A stretch of 64,000 bases of DNA, from positions 46,368 to 110,367 of the forward strand of contig NZ_BMHE01000021.1 in the NCBI RefSeq assembly GCF_014640555.1, written 5' to 3'. Of the stretch, positions 34,838 to 43,736 are shown in pieces; position 1 is the first letter of the stretch, and each line of letters starts with the position of its first letter. Under the pieces are notes generated by a model that was given only the letters and a program-made list of their open reading frames with translations, had not been told where the DNA came from and did no database searches. Both the position numbers and the translations under genes were made by a program. The stretch comes from Paenibacillus marchantiophytorum. GTDB taxonomy: Bacteria; Bacillota; Bacilli; Paenibacillales; NBRC-103111.

Positions 34838-34921
34838 GGCTTTGGAATATTTTCGGGAAAAAATCCCATAATGGTTACTAGAAACCATGGAGCTATAGGC
34901 TTCTTAATTGGGGGTTGTAGG

Positions 34922-36043
34922 ATGAAAATGAACCTAGCGGATATGCTCAGCTACGCTGATATTCATGATTTAGGTCGAATTGCTCATACCTATGAATGCC
35001 AATGCAACGGCCATTCGAAGAATGAGTTAATTCAATCGATTCTTAGTACAGCGCTGCGCAGAGAAGTTTTTGAGAAGCATATTCAAAGCCTCAACTTGGA
35101 AGATATTCGATTCTTGAATTCTCTTCTGAGCGATCCACGCAATGCCTTCAGTATCGAAGAGCTGATTGCTAGAGTTCAACAATCGCGATTCCAGAAAGAA
35201 GAATTGGGTGATTGGAATCCGCGGGATATGGTTGTGAAATTCAAGAAGTTGGGATGGCTGTTTAATGGCTATTCCCAGCAAACGAAGTTTTTGTTCCACA
35301 TGCCCGAAGACTTGAAGCGTAAATTTAGTGAAGCTTTGGCAAGGCAGTTCAAACAAAGTTTGAAGAAAACTGCTGAGCCTAGTGTTTATCGCGATGAGCA
35401 GCAGCTTATCATCGATGATATCTATCACTTTTTGACGTATGTGGCGGGCCAACCGGAAATACCGCTGACCGCTGAGGGTGCTATGTACAAAAGGCAGCTG
35501 CAGCAACTATTGGACAGATTATCTGTACAGGAAGAATTGGTTTCCAAAGGGACCTGGAGATTCGGCTATGGACGGTTGTTTAAGGAATACCCGAACCGAT
35601 TTTCATTCATCTATGATTATTGCTTTTACAGACAATTAATAACGGAGCATAACCACGTATTGCATCTGACCGATGAAGGGAAATCCCGGATCGGCGAGGG
35701 AAAGAAAGAAAATCTAGCAGATGTGTACAAGTTTTGGCTGCGTCTCTACAAGAATCCAATACCCAATATTCAAAGTATGGCGGGATGGGTGGAACGTCTG
35801 GGCAGCGAGTGGGTTACCTTGCAGACCTTGGCTGAAGTGCTCTGTCCATTGGTAAAACCTTTCTATTATGATACCTCAGCGTCTATCGTGGAGCAGCGTA
35901 TCCTGCAAATGATGATGCATTTGGGTTTGATCCGAATCGGAGAAGATCTGTCGGACGGCACCGTTATTCAGGTTTCAAAACTTGGAAGCAAGGTGATTCA
36001 AGGGACGTTGGTAGCCGAAGAGGACAAGGTTGCCCTTTTTTAG
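34922..36043 (+). CDS. Hypothetical protein, about 373 aa, helical
   Basis: A soluble, mostly helical protein. N-terminus MKMNLADMLSYADIHDLGRI resembles a SAP-like or winged-helix start (then a cysteine-rich YECQCNGHSKNELIQSIL). There are several blocks typical of winged helices (LGWLFNG, VTLQTLAEVLCPLV, GLIRIGEDLSDGTVIQVSKLG at the end), reminiscent of the N-terminal domain of XPB-type helicase-associated proteins, but no helicase motif is present. ATG 34922 with GGGGG upstream is used. I do not recognise a named family. It occupies roughly the place of ypiA of B. subtilis but is not the TPR protein found there. Confidence 0.7.
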   Translation: MKMNLADMLSYADIHDLGRIAHTYECQCNGHSKNELIQSILSTALRREVFEKHIQSLNLEDIRFLNSLLSDPRNAFSIEELIARVQQSRFQKEELGDWNPRDMVVKFKKLGWLFNGYSQQTKFLFHMPEDLKRKFSEALARQFKQSLKKTAEPSVYRDEQQLIIDDIYHFLTYVAGQPEIPLTAEGAMYKRQLQQLLDRLSVQEELVSKGTWRFGYGRLFKEYPNRFSFIYDYCFYRQLITEHNHVLHLTDEGKSRIGEGKKENLADVYKFWLRLYKNPIPNIQSMAGWVERLGSEWVTLQTLAEVLCPLVKPFYYDTSASIVEQRILQMMMHLGLIRIGEDLSDGTVIQVSKLGSKVIQGTLVAEEDKVALF

Positions 36044-36259
36044 CGTGAACGATGATGCAGCATCTCTATTTGATTCATTAGTGGGTAAAGGCACATTCCT
36101 CAGGAATCGGGCTATTGAAGGAAGCGTTGAAGATCAGATTGAATATGATGAAGTAGGAGCCTTACACAGGGGATGCGATGCACCAAGGTGGAAATTCAAC
36201 ATGTTTTTGCGAAAGAGAAGCTCCTGACAAACCGCGGACAACATTTGGAGGTAGGTCTC

Positions 36260-36448
36260 ATGGGAAAAATGAATGTATCTAACAACGCGCTGCTGGCACT
36301 TTTCGCGGAAATGGTTTGGGATAATGCCATTCGCAAATATAAAGAAGAAAATCTTTATAAAGAGATTGATCGCGCTTTGGCCAAAGGAGATCAAACGAAG
36401 TTTCTTGCGCTTACATCAGAACTCAAAAGCTTACAATCATCCGGATAG
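36260..36448 (+). CDS. IDEAL-domain small protein
   Basis: A 62-residue protein consisting almost only of an IDEAL domain: EENLYKEIDRALAKGDQTKF, with IDRAL at the place of the naming motif, then LALTSELKSL. In B. subtilis YpiB, located beside ypiF, the same domain is the tail of a longer UPF0302 protein; here the long N-terminal part is missing. ATG 36260 is set by GGAGG ten bases upstream; a longer in-frame ATG at 36173 has no supporting site. Function unknown. Confidence 0.75.
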   Translation: MGKMNVSNNALLALFAEMVWDNAIRKYKEENLYKEIDRALAKGDQTKFLALTSELKSLQSSG

Positions 36449-36460
36449 CAGCCAATAGAG

Positions 36461-36490
36461 AAGACATGTGAGATTGATCACGTGTCTTTT
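36461..36490 (+). terminator. Intrinsic terminator after IDEAL gene
   Basis: Stem AAGACATGTGA / TCACGTGTCTT (one G-T pair), seven T. Confidence 0.92.
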
Positions 36491-36679
36491 TTTGATCCAG
36501 CTCAGATATGGCATAAAGATACGTCCCGTAGTCGGAGATTGACTCTAGTCTCCAGGCTTGGGTTGTAGGTCATCCCATCGCGAAGGAGTGGTTCGATGAG
36601 ATGAGAACAAGGTAGCTGTGAACGTACTTATGCGTTCGAATTGCTGCTGATTTGGATTGTGTCATGATCGCGAGTTTGA

Positions 36680-36970
36680 GGGAACAACAGTACGCTATAA
36701 TTCTGAAAACCGTCATATTCCACGCCAGAGGGAACTACGATCCGCTATGTCACCATTTCCCGGTTGGAATCAGCAGTTTCCGCTGAAATAGCGGAGCTCA
36801 GTTCCCTTTCATGCTACGTTTACCCCAGTTCCCGCCATATAGAGGATCATAGTTCCTTTTCACACGACGCTCACTGTCATTGCAAAGCCCAAACGGAACT
36901 AGGATGGGCTATATTGTTGAAAATCGTTATGAAGACGCTCATCTCTCAGGGCTGCAAAGCCGCTTTTCTT
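36680..36970. repeat. Dispersed intergenic element, copy B
   Basis: The most diverged and longest copy, in the 606-bp gene-free stretch before the LCP gene. Direct motifs at 36680-36699 and 36730-36749, inverted ones at 36787-36808, 36824-36839 and 36839-36859, a further direct one at 36893-36914, then ACGCTCATCTCTCAGGGC, a GGCT/AGCC mini-hairpin and T-rich end. The tail is almost identical to that of copy A. The preceding 36491-36679 holds no gene that I can support. Confidence 0.75.
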
Positions 36971-37054
36971 ATCTAATTTATTATAGAAAGAACTAAATTG
37001 GTTTCCCATGCGTCTTTTATATAAGCTTAATTTCTATACATAAGGAGAAAACGG

Positions 37055-38080
37055 ATGAAACTAACAATGGGAAGTTCCAGAAAAAGAAAATGGATAACCG
37101 CTGGTGTAACTGCAAGCTTACTGGTTGCAGGTTCTTTAGCCATATATGCTGCATTTTTGACCAATAAAATCAATCAAACCCTTGATCATATCGCAGCGCC
37201 CGAAACATCAACTATATCTAGCATCAATGTGAATGCCCAACCTCTGAGCAAGGAGATCGCTATGGTTCAAAAGCCGCTGACATTTCTGCTTACAGCAGTT
37301 GATGAACGTGAAGGAAGCGAAGGTTCGCTAAATACGGACGTGATGATGCTCGCTCGGGTCGATCCTCAGACTCATCAAGGGACCGTTGTCTCGATTCCGC
37401 GGGATTTGGAGATCGAAGCGCAAAAGTCGGGGCTTGACGATTCGCACAAGGCGAACTATTTTTATGCTTATTATTACAATAAAGATAAGACGACAGCACT
37501 TAGAGAGACGAAACAATTATACAGCCGTGTTTATGATATTCCGATCGATTATATGGCGGTCATTAATTTCGATGGCTTTCGCAAACTGATTGATCAATTC
37601 GGTGGTATGAAGGTAAATGTGGATATGGATATGCGATACGAAGATGAGAGTGACGGTACGAATATACATTTGAATAAAGGTGAACAACTGCTGAATGGCA
37701 AACAAGTTCTCGATTTCATCCGGTATCGCAAATCAAATTTAGGGACTGCCGAGTCCTCGGACACCGTTAGAAATCAAAGAGAACAGTTCGTTCTTAATGG
37801 ATTGCTTGATAAATTAACCTCACTGAACGGAATCACAGCATGGAGCGGTGTTCTCGATATTATTGGTAGCTCGATTAAAACGGATATTCCTGCTGACGAG
37901 CTGCGGACAATGACCAAATCGTACCGTGAATTAAAGCCGGCAACGGTGCAATACATCCATTTCGAAGGCGAGTGGGAGAGTCCATATTTGGTCGTGAAGG
38001 AGCAGGATTTGAACGAAGCGCTTCATGCTTTGCGCGGTCAAAACGCTCTTTCAATTGACAGTCAGGTAAGGACGGATTAA
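37055..38080 (+). CDS. LytR-CpsA-Psr (LCP) family cell-wall glycopolymer transferase
   Basis: A 341-residue membrane-anchored enzyme that attaches glycopolymers such as teichoic acid-like chains to peptidoglycan. One N-terminal helix (about 11-30) precedes the extracytoplasmic LCP domain, with LNTDVMMLARVDPQ, VSIPRDLEIEA, KANYFYAYYY and GKQVLDFIRYRKSN. The arginines and aspartates binding the pyrophosphate carrier are in these blocks. ATG 37055 follows AAGGAG. It stands alone between a repeat region and ypiF. Confidence 0.9.
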   Translation: MKLTMGSSRKRKWITAGVTASLLVAGSLAIYAAFLTNKINQTLDHIAAPETSTISSINVNAQPLSKEIAMVQKPLTFLLTAVDEREGSEGSLNTDVMMLARVDPQTHQGTVVSIPRDLEIEAQKSGLDDSHKANYFYAYYYNKDKTTALRETKQLYSRVYDIPIDYMAVINFDGFRKLIDQFGGMKVNVDMDMRYEDESDGTNIHLNKGEQLLNGKQVLDFIRYRKSNLGTAESSDTVRNQREQFVLNGLLDKLTSLNGITAWSGVLDIIGSSIKTDIPADELRTMTKSYRELKPATVQYIHFEGEWESPYLVVKEQDLNEALHALRGQNALSIDSQVRTD

Positions 38081-38150
38081 AGTACAAGATGAGATTCAAG
38101 ATATTACATAGCATGCCCCTTTTTGGCAAACGATAGGGAGGTAAGACGTT

Positions 38151-38582
38151 TTGAAGTTTGATGAAGTTCCCGCGAAAGACTGGATTGATTTGAAACCGTA
38201 TTTAGATACTTGCTTGCTGCCTGTTTCAGGGTTGAGCGGATTCGAAGATCCCATGCAGGTAACCGAAAGATTGCAGCATTTGCGCGATGCGTTGGAAGCG
38301 ATTGAGATTCCCTATAAAGGAAGAGTCGTGACCTATCCTGCGGTGCATTATGTAACGGGTGTCCAGATCAAAGATCAGTTGGATGCCGTCTCGCTGCATT
38401 TGAAAAGAATGGGTTTCCGTTATGTCATTGTTCTTACCGTACATAAAGAAGCGACGCAATGGAAAGCAGACGAAACAGATTTATTCATTGCGGTCGATAT
38501 GGATCGCTGGGCAACGGAGTCCGAGCAGATTAAATCCAGTATTTCTAAGCAAGTTCAGCACTTGTGGCAGCGCAGTGATTAA
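38151..38582 (+). CDS. ypiF: YpiF-like DUF2487 protein
   Basis: A 143-residue cytosolic alpha/beta protein starting MKFDEVPAKDWIDLKPYLDT and containing GRVVTYPAVHYVTG. Family DUF2487, which in B. subtilis (YpiF) lies directly upstream of qcrA as here. TTG 38151 is behind GGGAGGTAAG. Function unknown. Confidence 0.82.
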   Translation: MKFDEVPAKDWIDLKPYLDTCLLPVSGLSGFEDPMQVTERLQHLRDALEAIEIPYKGRVVTYPAVHYVTGVQIKDQLDAVSLHLKRMGFRYVIVLTVHKEATQWKADETDLFIAVDMDRWATESEQIKSSISKQVQHLWQRSD

Positions 38583-38729
38583 CTTTAACTGCTAAGCGTA
38601 TTATTGGAAAAAAAATTGCGCAGGATAAGGGGAGCAGCGGTGTACAACCGCGGTCAAAAAGTTGTGACAATTTCGTTAAAATTTGTTCAAAGGCCAAGAT
38701 TTCATTCGACTAAAAGGAGTTATGGATTC

Positions 38730-38758
38730 TTGACGACCTAGTAGTCCTAGGCTATTAT
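38730..38758 (+). promoter_or_regulatory. SigA promoter of the qcr operon
   Basis: TTGACG (38730-38735), 17-bp spacer, TATTAT (38753-38758). The spacer contains the inverted repeat CCTAG-TAGTC-CTAGG, and GTCCTAG recurs at 38768, a possible operator. Confidence 0.65.
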
Positions 38759-38864
38759 TAGTAATGTCCTAGTTATGTAGTGTAATGTCGAACGACACGT
38801 GATAGAGGTAACTGATGTCCGGGAGGGTTCGGATATCGGCCAATGTAGGAGGGTAGACCTGAGA

Positions 38865-39410
38865 ATGAGTGATCATAACAATCACAATGAAGAACAGCAT
38901 GGGAAGAAGCCCGGGACCAAACGCGAAATGTCTCGTCGACAATTTCTTTCTTACACCCTTGGTGGCGCTGGAGGATTCATGGGAGCTGGTATCATTATAC
39001 CGATGATACGGTTTGCTGTAGATCCTGTCCTTCAAAAGAAGAGTGCTTCAGACTGGGTTAAAGTTGTCGAAGAAAGTAAAATTACAAATGTTCCACAAGC
39101 GTTTACGTTCCAAGTCCATCAAGTTGATGGTTGGTACGAAAGCGATGCTGAACTGGTTGCATGGATCTCCAAAGACAGCGGCGGCAAGCTCTTTGCGTTG
39201 AATCCAACCTGTAAGCATCTTGGATGTACAGTCAACTGGAACGACAATCCTGCCTACAAAGATCAGTATTTCTGTCCTTGTCACGGTGCTCACTATACGC
39301 AAGATGGTAAAAACCTTGCAGTAGCGCCTAAGCCATTGGATGAATATACGACCAAAGTAGAAAATGGTTTCGTTTATGTGGGACAACTACATGCCAACAC
39401 AAGAGTATAA
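38865..39410 (+). CDS. qcrA: Menaquinol:cytochrome c reductase Rieske iron-sulfur subunit
   Basis: A 181-residue Rieske protein of the bc complex. A twin-arginine signal-anchor is seen (SRRQFLSYTLGGAGG, about 24-38) and the 2Fe-2S ligands are CKHLGC (about 120) and CPCHGAH (about 144). ATG 38865 behind AGGAGGG is used. First gene of the qcrABC operon; it passes electrons from menaquinol to cytochrome c on the outer membrane face. Confidence 0.96.
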   Translation: MSDHNNHNEEQHGKKPGTKREMSRRQFLSYTLGGAGGFMGAGIIIPMIRFAVDPVLQKKSASDWVKVVEESKITNVPQAFTFQVHQVDGWYESDAELVAWISKDSGGKLFALNPTCKHLGCTVNWNDNPAYKDQYFCPCHGAHYTQDGKNLAVAPKPLDEYTTKVENGFVYVGQLHANTRV

Positions 39411-39427
39411 GGAGGCGTCAGCATCAG

Positions 39428-40099
39428 ATGTTTAAAAACGTATACAACTGGATTGACGAACGTCTTGATATTACGCCAATGTGGAGGGATGTAGCAGACC
39501 ACGAGGTTCCAGAGCACGTTAACCCTGCTCATCATTTTTCCGCTTTCGTATATTGTTTCGGCGGATTGACGTTTTTCATTACAGTCATTCAAATTTTGTC
39601 AGGTATGTTCTTAACGATGTATTACACACCTGATATTATCAACGCTTATGCGAGCGTTGACTACTTACAGCATAAAGTAGCTTTCGGTGTTATCGTCAGA
39701 GGTATGCACCACTGGGGAGCGAGCTTAGTAATCGTAATGATGTTCTTACATACCCTGCGCGTGTTCTTCACCGGTTCTTATAAAGCACCTCGTGAAATGA
39801 ACTGGGTTGTAGGCATGTTGATATTCTTCGTTATGTTAGGTCTTGGTTTTACCGGATACCTGCTTCCATGGGATAACAAAGCGTACTTCGCTACGCAAGT
39901 AGGTATGAAGATCGCAGCATCGGTGCCGTTCGCGGGACCTTACATTGAAACATTGCTGCAAGGTGGAAGCATCGTTGGTGCGCAAACATTGACTCGTTTC
40001 TTCGCTATCCACGTATTCTTCCTACCCGGCGTTCTGCTAGCTTTGCTTGCTGGACATTTCTTCATGATTCGCAAACAAGGTATTTCAGGACCGCTATAA
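39428..40099 (+). CDS. qcrB: Menaquinol:cytochrome c reductase cytochrome b subunit
   Basis: A 223-residue b6-type cytochrome with four membrane helices. Heme-ligating histidines are in RGMHHWGASLV and HTLRVF, and in AIHVFFLPG with AGHF. As in Bacillus the cytochrome b is split, with the second part fused into QcrC. ATG 39428; AAGGAGG upstream at 39409-39415. Confidence 0.97.
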   Translation: MFKNVYNWIDERLDITPMWRDVADHEVPEHVNPAHHFSAFVYCFGGLTFFITVIQILSGMFLTMYYTPDIINAYASVDYLQHKVAFGVIVRGMHHWGASLVIVMMFLHTLRVFFTGSYKAPREMNWVVGMLIFFVMLGLGFTGYLLPWDNKAYFATQVGMKIAASVPFAGPYIETLLQGGSIVGAQTLTRFFAIHVFFLPGVLLALLAGHFFMIRKQGISGPL

Positions 40100-40119
40100 T
40101 TGAAGGAGGGGCAAATAGC

Positions 40120-41010
40120 GTGGCGCATGGTCATAAGTCTGACGAAAAAATCGTTTATGTGGGAGATTCCCGCGTAATTAAAAAAACACAAGAGCAACGA
40201 CTGATTCCTAGAGATTATTCTGCATATCCGGGGAAATCAGAAGCGTTCGTACCAAACTTCTTGTTGAAAGAATGGATGGTTGGTGTCGTTGTATTGGTCG
40301 GTATGCTAGTACTGGTCATGTCCGATCCAGCTCCGCTAGGTTATCCTGCGGATCCTAAGAACACAGCGTTCATTCCGATGCCGGATTGGTATTTCTTATT
40401 CATGTATCAATTGCTGAAATACCCATATACATCTGGTGATTATGTTGTACTGGGTGCGGTTGTTGTTCCTGGTCTATTGTTCGGCGGTTTGCTGCTTGCT
40501 CCATTCTTGGATACGGGCAAAGAACGTCGTTTCTACAGAAGACCGATTGCTTCAAGTCTAATGATTCTATCTTTGGTAGCATGTACATACTTGACTTACA
40601 CGTCATGGTCGCATTATCAAGTAGAATTGAAAGAGAAAAACATCGTTCCAGAGCACATCAAGCGTGAGGAAGAAATGCACGCTAACAAAGGTGCTGCTGC
40701 TGGCGGCGGCGCTTCCAAAGATACGAAAAAAGGTGCAGCAATCGTTGCAGCTGATGATCCAGGCGCTGAAATTTACAAGAAAGCTACTTGCTTATCTTGT
40801 CATGGAGCGGGACTTAAAGGGATGCCGGCTTCAGGTGTACCAGCCCTTCTGGGTGTAGGTGACAAGCATTCCCAAGAGGAGATTCTTGGAATTATCAAAA
40901 ATGGTAAGGGTAACATGGGTAAACAATACCAAGCTAACCTTGACAAAGGTTTATCAGATGCCGATGTCACGAAGCTTGCAGAATGGCTATCCAAACAAAA
41001 AGCCCAATAA
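40120..41010 (+). CDS. qcrC: Menaquinol:cytochrome c reductase subunit IV / cytochrome c fusion
   Basis: A 296-residue protein: N-terminal soluble segment, three membrane helices corresponding to subunit IV (PMPDWYFLFMYQLLKYPY contains the quinol-site PDWYF equivalent to PEWY), then a linker of Ala/Gly/Lys and a C-terminal cytochrome c domain with heme motif CLSCH (about 226) and methionine ligand region GNMG. GTG 40120 behind GGAGGGG. This fusion is typical of Bacillales. Confidence 0.96.
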   Translation: MAHGHKSDEKIVYVGDSRVIKKTQEQRLIPRDYSAYPGKSEAFVPNFLLKEWMVGVVVLVGMLVLVMSDPAPLGYPADPKNTAFIPMPDWYFLFMYQLLKYPYTSGDYVVLGAVVVPGLLFGGLLLAPFLDTGKERRFYRRPIASSLMILSLVACTYLTYTSWSHYQVELKEKNIVPEHIKREEEMHANKGAAAGGGASKDTKKGAAIVAADDPGAEIYKKATCLSCHGAGLKGMPASGVPALLGVGDKHSQEEILGIIKNGKGNMGKQYQANLDKGLSDADVTKLAEWLSKQKAQ

Positions 41011-41018
41011 TATGGGAA

Positions 41019-41050
41019 ACCTGATCGCGTTAAGCGGTCAGGTTTTTTTA
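41019..41050 (+). terminator. Intrinsic terminator after qcrC
   Basis: Stem ACCTGATCGC/GCGGTCAGGT with GTTAA loop, seven T. Confidence 0.93.
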
Positions 41051-41079
41051 AATCAATAAGAGGAGGAGCATACGCACAG

Positions 41080-41736
41080 ATGGGGTTATCTGCCAGCTAT
41101 TTTTGGAGCAAGGATTTTCTATTGAGTAAAAAAATATTGTGGCTGCTGTTCATTTCTAACTTTCTTGGAACCGTATATGGTTATGAATGGTATTGGATTC
41201 AAATGACGAATACCATTGCCGAGAAACCGTTCTGGTACGTATATTTTGTGCCTGACAGCCCTACTGCCAGTCTCTTTTTTACCTTATCTGTTGGTTATTT
41301 GCTTCTGGATCACACTTCAATTAAACAATCTGGCAAATTATATCAAGCCATTAGAGGCTTTATCGAAGCTTTCGCATTAATTACTTCTTTTAAATATGGC
41401 ATTTGGGCCGTTACAATGATTTGGGCTGGAGCTTGGCAAGGCGTCGCGGTAGGTTGGGATGGCTGGATGTTAACGAGCTCACATTTGGCAATGGCTTTGG
41501 AAGCGTTACTATTTGTACGTTGGTACCGTTACAGAGTTGGAGCGATCGTGTTGGTTGCGGCATGGACGTTCTGGAATGATTTCATGGATTATGAAAGAGG
41601 GGTTTTCCCAAGTTTGCCGAGCGTCTTGGTGGATAACTTCTATCGGACCATCGAAGCCTTCACCATTGGCTTGAGCGTTGTAGCCATTCTGATTGCTGTT
41701 TACTGCTTAATCGTGCGGCGAAAAACAAGTTCATAA
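41080..41736 (+). CDS. ypjA: DUF1405 (YpjA-like) membrane protein
   Basis: A 218-residue polytopic protein with about six helices rich in tryptophan (KYGIWAVTMIWAGAWQG, VLVAAWTFWNDFMDY). DUF1405 family, found beside qcr genes in B. subtilis as ypjA. ATG 41080 lies about 11 bases behind AGGAGGAGC. Function unknown. Confidence 0.85.
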   Translation: MGLSASYFWSKDFLLSKKILWLLFISNFLGTVYGYEWYWIQMTNTIAEKPFWYVYFVPDSPTASLFFTLSVGYLLLDHTSIKQSGKLYQAIRGFIEAFALITSFKYGIWAVTMIWAGAWQGVAVGWDGWMLTSSHLAMALEALLFVRWYRYRVGAIVLVAAWTFWNDFMDYERGVFPSLPSVLVDNFYRTIEAFTIGLSVVAILIAVYCLIVRRKTSS

Positions 41737-41801
41737 TTACTTGATAGCTGGTCTAAAATGGGACGAACCTCCATAAGATGATGGTGAAGGAGGGGAGTCC
41801 C

Positions 41802-42680
41802 ATGTTTCATTCTACGAAAAAGAGAAAACTGGCAGCTGTCGTTGTGCTGTCTTTGGTTGTAAGCATCAGCGCGGCTTGCGGAGCCAACACTCGCACGAGT
41901 GGACAAGCTGCGAAACCGATAGATGCTGAGCAAGTACAGCGGGTGGAATTTCTAAATCAGATTGCAGACGATATGTACAAGCAAACGATGGATGGTCAAG
42001 TGGCGGAAGCGAGAAATAAACTGCAGCAAATGTCCGATCAAATTCCTAAGATTCACTTTGAGGGCATTACTTCGGTTGAAGGTCTCAATGCCTTAACTGA
42101 AACGATTACAGAAGCGAAGCGGGTCTACAATGCGGTTAATTATTCCCCTGATGAAGGACAAGTAGCTGTAGCCAAAATTCGCCTTGCGACAGACGCTTTG
42201 ACCCATAAGAATCAACCGATGTGGCTGCAATATTACAAAGTATTGCAGAATGATACAACCTTACTGTCGCAGGATCTCAAAGCGAATAAACAAAATGAAA
42301 TGCTGACTGATTTTGGTAAATTATCGCAGCATGTAGCCATTATTCATCCAGCTATTCTCATTAGTCGAGATGCAGGTTCTGTTGAGAAACTCGATTCTCT
42401 GCTCGTTTTTTTACATAAATACATAAATGAGAAACCAATGGCAGCGAATCAAGTAGAATCTGGATTGGGTCATCTCCACCAGGTTTTGGACGAACTGTTT
42501 CTGAAGAACAAGGATGCAATCGCCTTCGTGCCGATTACAGACCCGAGACAGCCGATTATTTGGTCATTAGGCATTGGGCTAATCATCGTAAGTGTGTTGT
42601 CTTTTGTCGGTTGGAGAATGTATCAGCCAGGAAGAAGTTTTGTGCCTGTCAAACAAACGCGTGAAGGCAAGAATCGATAG
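41802..42680 (+). CDS. ypjB: Sporulation protein YpjB
   Basis: A 292-residue exported protein: N-terminal signal with a lipobox-like SISAACGAN (cysteine near residue 28), a long helical extracytoplasmic domain (NKLQQMSDQIPKIHFEG, LDSLLVFLHKYINEKP), a C-terminal membrane helix (about 254-272, IIWSLGIGLIIVSVLSFVG) and a basic tail. YpjB family, sporulation-associated. ATG 41802 has AAGGAGGGG upstream. It faces the converging YitT-family gene. Confidence 0.82.
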   Translation: MFHSTKKRKLAAVVVLSLVVSISAACGANTRTSGQAAKPIDAEQVQRVEFLNQIADDMYKQTMDGQVAEARNKLQQMSDQIPKIHFEGITSVEGLNALTETITEAKRVYNAVNYSPDEGQVAVAKIRLATDALTHKNQPMWLQYYKVLQNDTTLLSQDLKANKQNEMLTDFGKLSQHVAIIHPAILISRDAGSVEKLDSLLVFLHKYINEKPMAANQVESGLGHLHQVLDELFLKNKDAIAFVPITDPRQPIIWSLGIGLIIVSVLSFVGWRMYQPGRSFVPVKQTREGKNR

Positions 42681-42705
42681 GATTGTTGATGATATTGAAT
42701 GAAAT

Positions 42706-42740
42706 AGGAGCTAAGCGGGTTGTATCCGCTTAGCTCCTTT
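42706..42740. terminator. Bidirectional terminator between ypjB and yitT-like gene
   Basis: Perfect 12-bp stem GGAGCTAAGCGG / CCGCTTAGCTCC with a 7-base loop, between convergent genes. T-richness is moderate on both sides. Confidence 0.75.
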
Positions 42741-42751
42741 GTGTTGGCAGC

Positions 42752-43624
42752 TTATTGTGTTTTGAAGCCTTCCCCAATCACATCATGGACCTCGCCAATG
42801 ATGATAAAGGCACGCGGATCTATGGCGTGGATGAGTTCGCGAAGCCTTCTCGTTTCGTGGCGATAGACAACACAATAAACGACTTCTTTTTCATTGCCGG
42901 AATAGGCTCCCCTGGCAGGGAATATGGTCACGCCTCTGTCTAGTTCTTGCGTAATAGATTTGGCTAAAGGGACAGCCAGTTCGCTTATGATCGTAAAAGC
43001 TTTAGCTGTATAGGCGCCCTCAGATATGTAATCAATGATGCGTGAGCTGACGAATACAGCGACAAGCGAATATAGCACTTTTTCCTTAGGCAAGTAAAGA
43101 AAGGATGATCCGATGACAATGACATCGATAATCAGGATGACTTGTCCAACGCTCCAGCCCTTTTTCTTTTGCCCGATGCGGGCCAAGATATCCGAACCGC
43201 CTGTCGTACCGCCAAAGCGGAAGACGAGACCAAGGCCAATCCCGATGGTGACCCCGGCATACAAAGTCGCAAGGAAGTAGTCTTGACTCGTTTGGAAAGG
43301 GATTAGCCATTGGGCGCGAATGAGCAGTTCCATGATCCAGAGAAAGAAGGATAGGGAAACAACACCGAAAATCGTATACAGCATCGGGCCTTTGCCGAAG
43401 AAGCGCCACCCCAAATAAAATAGCGGTATATTGATGACTAGCGTGGAGATAGAAGGGGGAACGTTCAGCACATATTTGAGCAGCAATGAGATGCCTGTGA
43501 CACCGCCCTCCATTAACTCGTTGGAAATGACGAAATAATGCAAACCGAACGCATAGATCGCAGTGCCGACCATAATCGCAAGCACGTTCGTAAATTGATC
43601 TGCAAATCGTTCTTTGAAAATCAT
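42752..43624 (-). CDS. YitT-family membrane protein (DUF2179)
   Basis: A 290-residue protein with five to six N-terminal membrane helices (LAIMVGTAIYAFGLHYFVIS, GVTGISLLLKY) and a C-terminal cytosolic DUF2179 domain (ELDRGVTIFPARGAYSGNEK, VVYRHETRRLRELIHAIDP). It is the ypjC-position gene of B. subtilis, here on the opposite strand to its neighbours. Start ATG at 43624 with TGGAGGAAT upstream. The transported substrate, if any, is unknown. Confidence 0.9.
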   Translation of the reverse strand: MIFKERFADQFTNVLAIMVGTAIYAFGLHYFVISNELMEGGVTGISLLLKYVLNVPPSISTLVINIPLFYLGWRFFGKGPMLYTIFGVVSLSFFLWIMELLIRAQWLIPFQTSQDYFLATLYAGVTIGIGLGLVFRFGGTTGGSDILARIGQKKKGWSVGQVILIIDVIVIGSSFLYLPKEKVLYSLVAVFVSSRIIDYISEGAYTAKAFTIISELAVPLAKSITQELDRGVTIFPARGAYSGNEKEVVYCVVYRHETRRLRELIHAIDPRAFIIIGEVHDVIGEGFKTQ

Positions 43625-43664
43625 TCTTATTCCTCCAGATAGGTGATGAGATCGTCAAAAAAAT

Positions 43665-43693
43665 TTGTCAACTTTTCTTGTTTAGTTTAACAT
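43665..43693 (+). promoter_or_regulatory. Candidate promoter of the MazG-like gene
   Basis: TTGTCA (43665-43670), 17-bp spacer, TAACAT (43688-43693). Confidence 0.45.
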
Positions 43694-43736
43694 AGTAATG
43701 ATAGCTTTGGTGAAGATGATGGAGAGAAGGGTGAAC

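Noticed and set aside
36030..36227. 65-codon frame at the end of the 373-residue gene
   Set aside because: Overlaps that gene in another frame, no RBS, no recognisable UPF0302 sequence; not enough to call a ypiB remnant.
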